From: Paenibacillus endoradicis
GTDB taxonomy: Bacteria > Bacillota > Bacilli > Paenibacillales > Paenibacillaceae
Length of the DNA: 64,000 bases
Reading direction: 5' to 3'
Assembly: GCF_024721975.1 (NCBI RefSeq)
Contig: NZ_JANQBB010000004.1
Location: 471,846 to 535,845, forward strand
The number at the start of each line of letters is the position of its first letter. Positions within the stretch are counted from its first letter, which is position 1. Shown one piece after another: positions 63,325 to 64,000 of this stretch. Made by a program: the position numbers and the translations under genes. The notes beneath the pieces were generated by a model, which made no database searches, was not told where the DNA came from, and saw only the letters and a list, made by a program, of their open reading frames with translations.

Positions 63325-63584
63325 AACTAATTTGGATTGTTATGTTTGCTATCTCTAGCTTAGCGCTTATCGTAGTGCTTCTCCGTAACCAATTATCAAG
63401 ATTAAGTTTGAAAAAGGTTATTGTACATTGGATAATTGCGGCGACTGTATTATTTCTAATGAACTATTTTGAATTCATCCAACCTTATGCATTACCTATC
63501 AATCCATTAACGATTGGCACTACTGCTGTATTGGGATTACCGGGCATTGCATTGCTTATGGGTACTCAGTATCTAATCGGTTGA
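63321..63584 (+). CDS. bofA: Pro-sigma-K processing inhibitor BofA
   Basis: 87 residues with two or three hydrophobic segments and the conserved C-terminal INPLTIGTTAVLGLPGIALL. BofA sits in the mother-cell membrane around the forespore and holds the SpoIVFB protease inactive until a signal arrives. It overlaps yaaL (ATGA-type) and precedes an rRNA operon as in B. subtilis. Confidence 0.93.
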   Translation: MKLIWIVMFAISSLALIVVLLRNQLSRLSLKKVIVHWIIAATVLFLMNYFEFIQPYALPINPLTIGTTAVLGLPGIALLMGTQYLIG

Positions 63585-63598
63585 AAATAAAAAGATAT

Positions 63599-63634
63599 AA
63601 AAACCGCGTAAGAACAAGGGTTTTCGCGGTTTTC
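63599..63634 (+). terminator. Terminator after bofA
   Basis: Arms AAAACCGCG and CGCGGTTTT with a T tail. Confidence 0.85.
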
Positions 63635-63667
63635 GACAAAATAATTGAAAAAAGTTTTAAAAAGGGG

Positions 63668-63697
63668 TTGCATTACTGTAAGCCTATATGATATATT
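63668..63697 (+). promoter_or_regulatory. rRNA operon promoter and leader
   Basis: TTGCAT (63668-63673), 18 bases and TATATT (63692-63697). A leader of about 190 bases follows with the boxA-like TGATCTTTGAAAACTGAAC (63794-63812) found before 16S genes in Bacillales. Confidence 0.6.
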
Positions 63698-63892
63698 ATT
63701 TCTTGTCGCCGCGAGAGATTGGGAGACACACACGAAAACGAAATGCGAATCACACTTACATAAGTAAATGAGAAACGCTTTGATATTTTCGCTTGATCTT
63801 TGAAAACTGAACAACGAGTAAGAACTGCCATTATCGTTTTCACCCCGTGAAAATGATAATAACAAGCGAAACAAAATGAGCAAGTCAAACAC

Positions 63893-64000
63893 TTTAATGG
63901 AGAGTTTGATCCTGGCTCAGGACGAACGCTGGCGGCGTGCCTAATACATGCAAGTCGAGCGGAGTTGAAGAGAAGCTTGCTTCTCTGATACTTAGCGGCG
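63893..64000 (+). rRNA. 16S ribosomal RNA (5' part only)
   Basis: Starts about 63893 with AATGGAGAGTTTGATCCTGG and goes on with the universal CTCAGGACGAACGCTGGCGG. The V1 region GAAGAGAAGCTTGCTTCTCT is of the Paenibacillus/Bacillus style. The rest lies beyond the window. Confidence 0.98.

Overview
The window comes from a low-GC, Gram-positive, endospore-forming bacterium of the Paenibacillus/Bacillus type. The evidence is spo0F with a sigma-H-type promoter, bofA, RNA polymerase delta (rpoE), a T-box leader, a long Bacillus-type SRP RNA, and the gene order dnaX-yaaK-recR-yaaL-bofA-16S rRNA, which is the order known from Bacillus subtilis. Small MarR, ECF sigma, PerR and CTP-sensing circuits fit the same group. 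The species cannot be named from this window.

Layout. 1-5.5 kb: quinone/redox genes with a MarR regulator, DoxX, an HNH protein, and a Fur-controlled iron/heme operon whose ATPase is fused to a HugZ-like domain. 5.6-10.7 kb: a small coiled-coil protein, an ECF sigma/DUF4179 pair, an RlmN-type methyltransferase, and trpS behind a tryptophan T-box. 10.7-17.4 kb: an mhqR/mhqD-like quinone response pair, a thioredoxin-reductase-like flavoprotein, beta-carbonic anhydrase, a large PAS sensor kinase and a YceI protein. 17.5-23 kb: a leader peptide with an attenuator ahead of a bmrCD-type ABC exporter, then an asparaginase. 23-28 kb: an LTA-synthase-like enzyme with a decayed relative beside it, an M15 carboxypeptidase and a cardiolipin synthase. 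28.3-31.1 kb: a PerR-like repressor, an atypical OmpR-type regulator and catalase. 31-38.4 kb: envelope genes, including a four-gene ECF sigma operon. 38.6-45.3 kb: the qoxABCD quinol oxidase and a class A penicillin-binding protein. 45.6-58.3 kb: a housekeeping block (speE, ywiB, argS, rpoE, pyrG, spo0F, murA, rho, a radical SAM protein, rpmE). 58.3-64 kb: repeats, SRP RNA, dnaX, yaaK, recR, yaaL, bofA and the start of 16S rRNA.

Common threads. Many units carry readable control elements: Fur, PerR-like and MarR-type operators, a T-box, an apparent CTP-sensing G-start attenuator before pyrG, and a translation-coupled attenuator before bmrCD. Several systems handle envelope or redox stress: two ECF operons, quinone-responsive regulators, catalase and the multidrug exporter.

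The clearest accessory signal is a family of long, hairpin-forming intergenic repeats, about 185 bp when complete, at six places (near 28.0, 32.1, 34.9, 48.9, 58.4 and 61.9 kb). At 34.9 and 58.4 kb they lie next to short tandem arrays. In two places a repeat appears to have been put to use: as the 3' end of a serine protease gene and as a terminator after yaaK.
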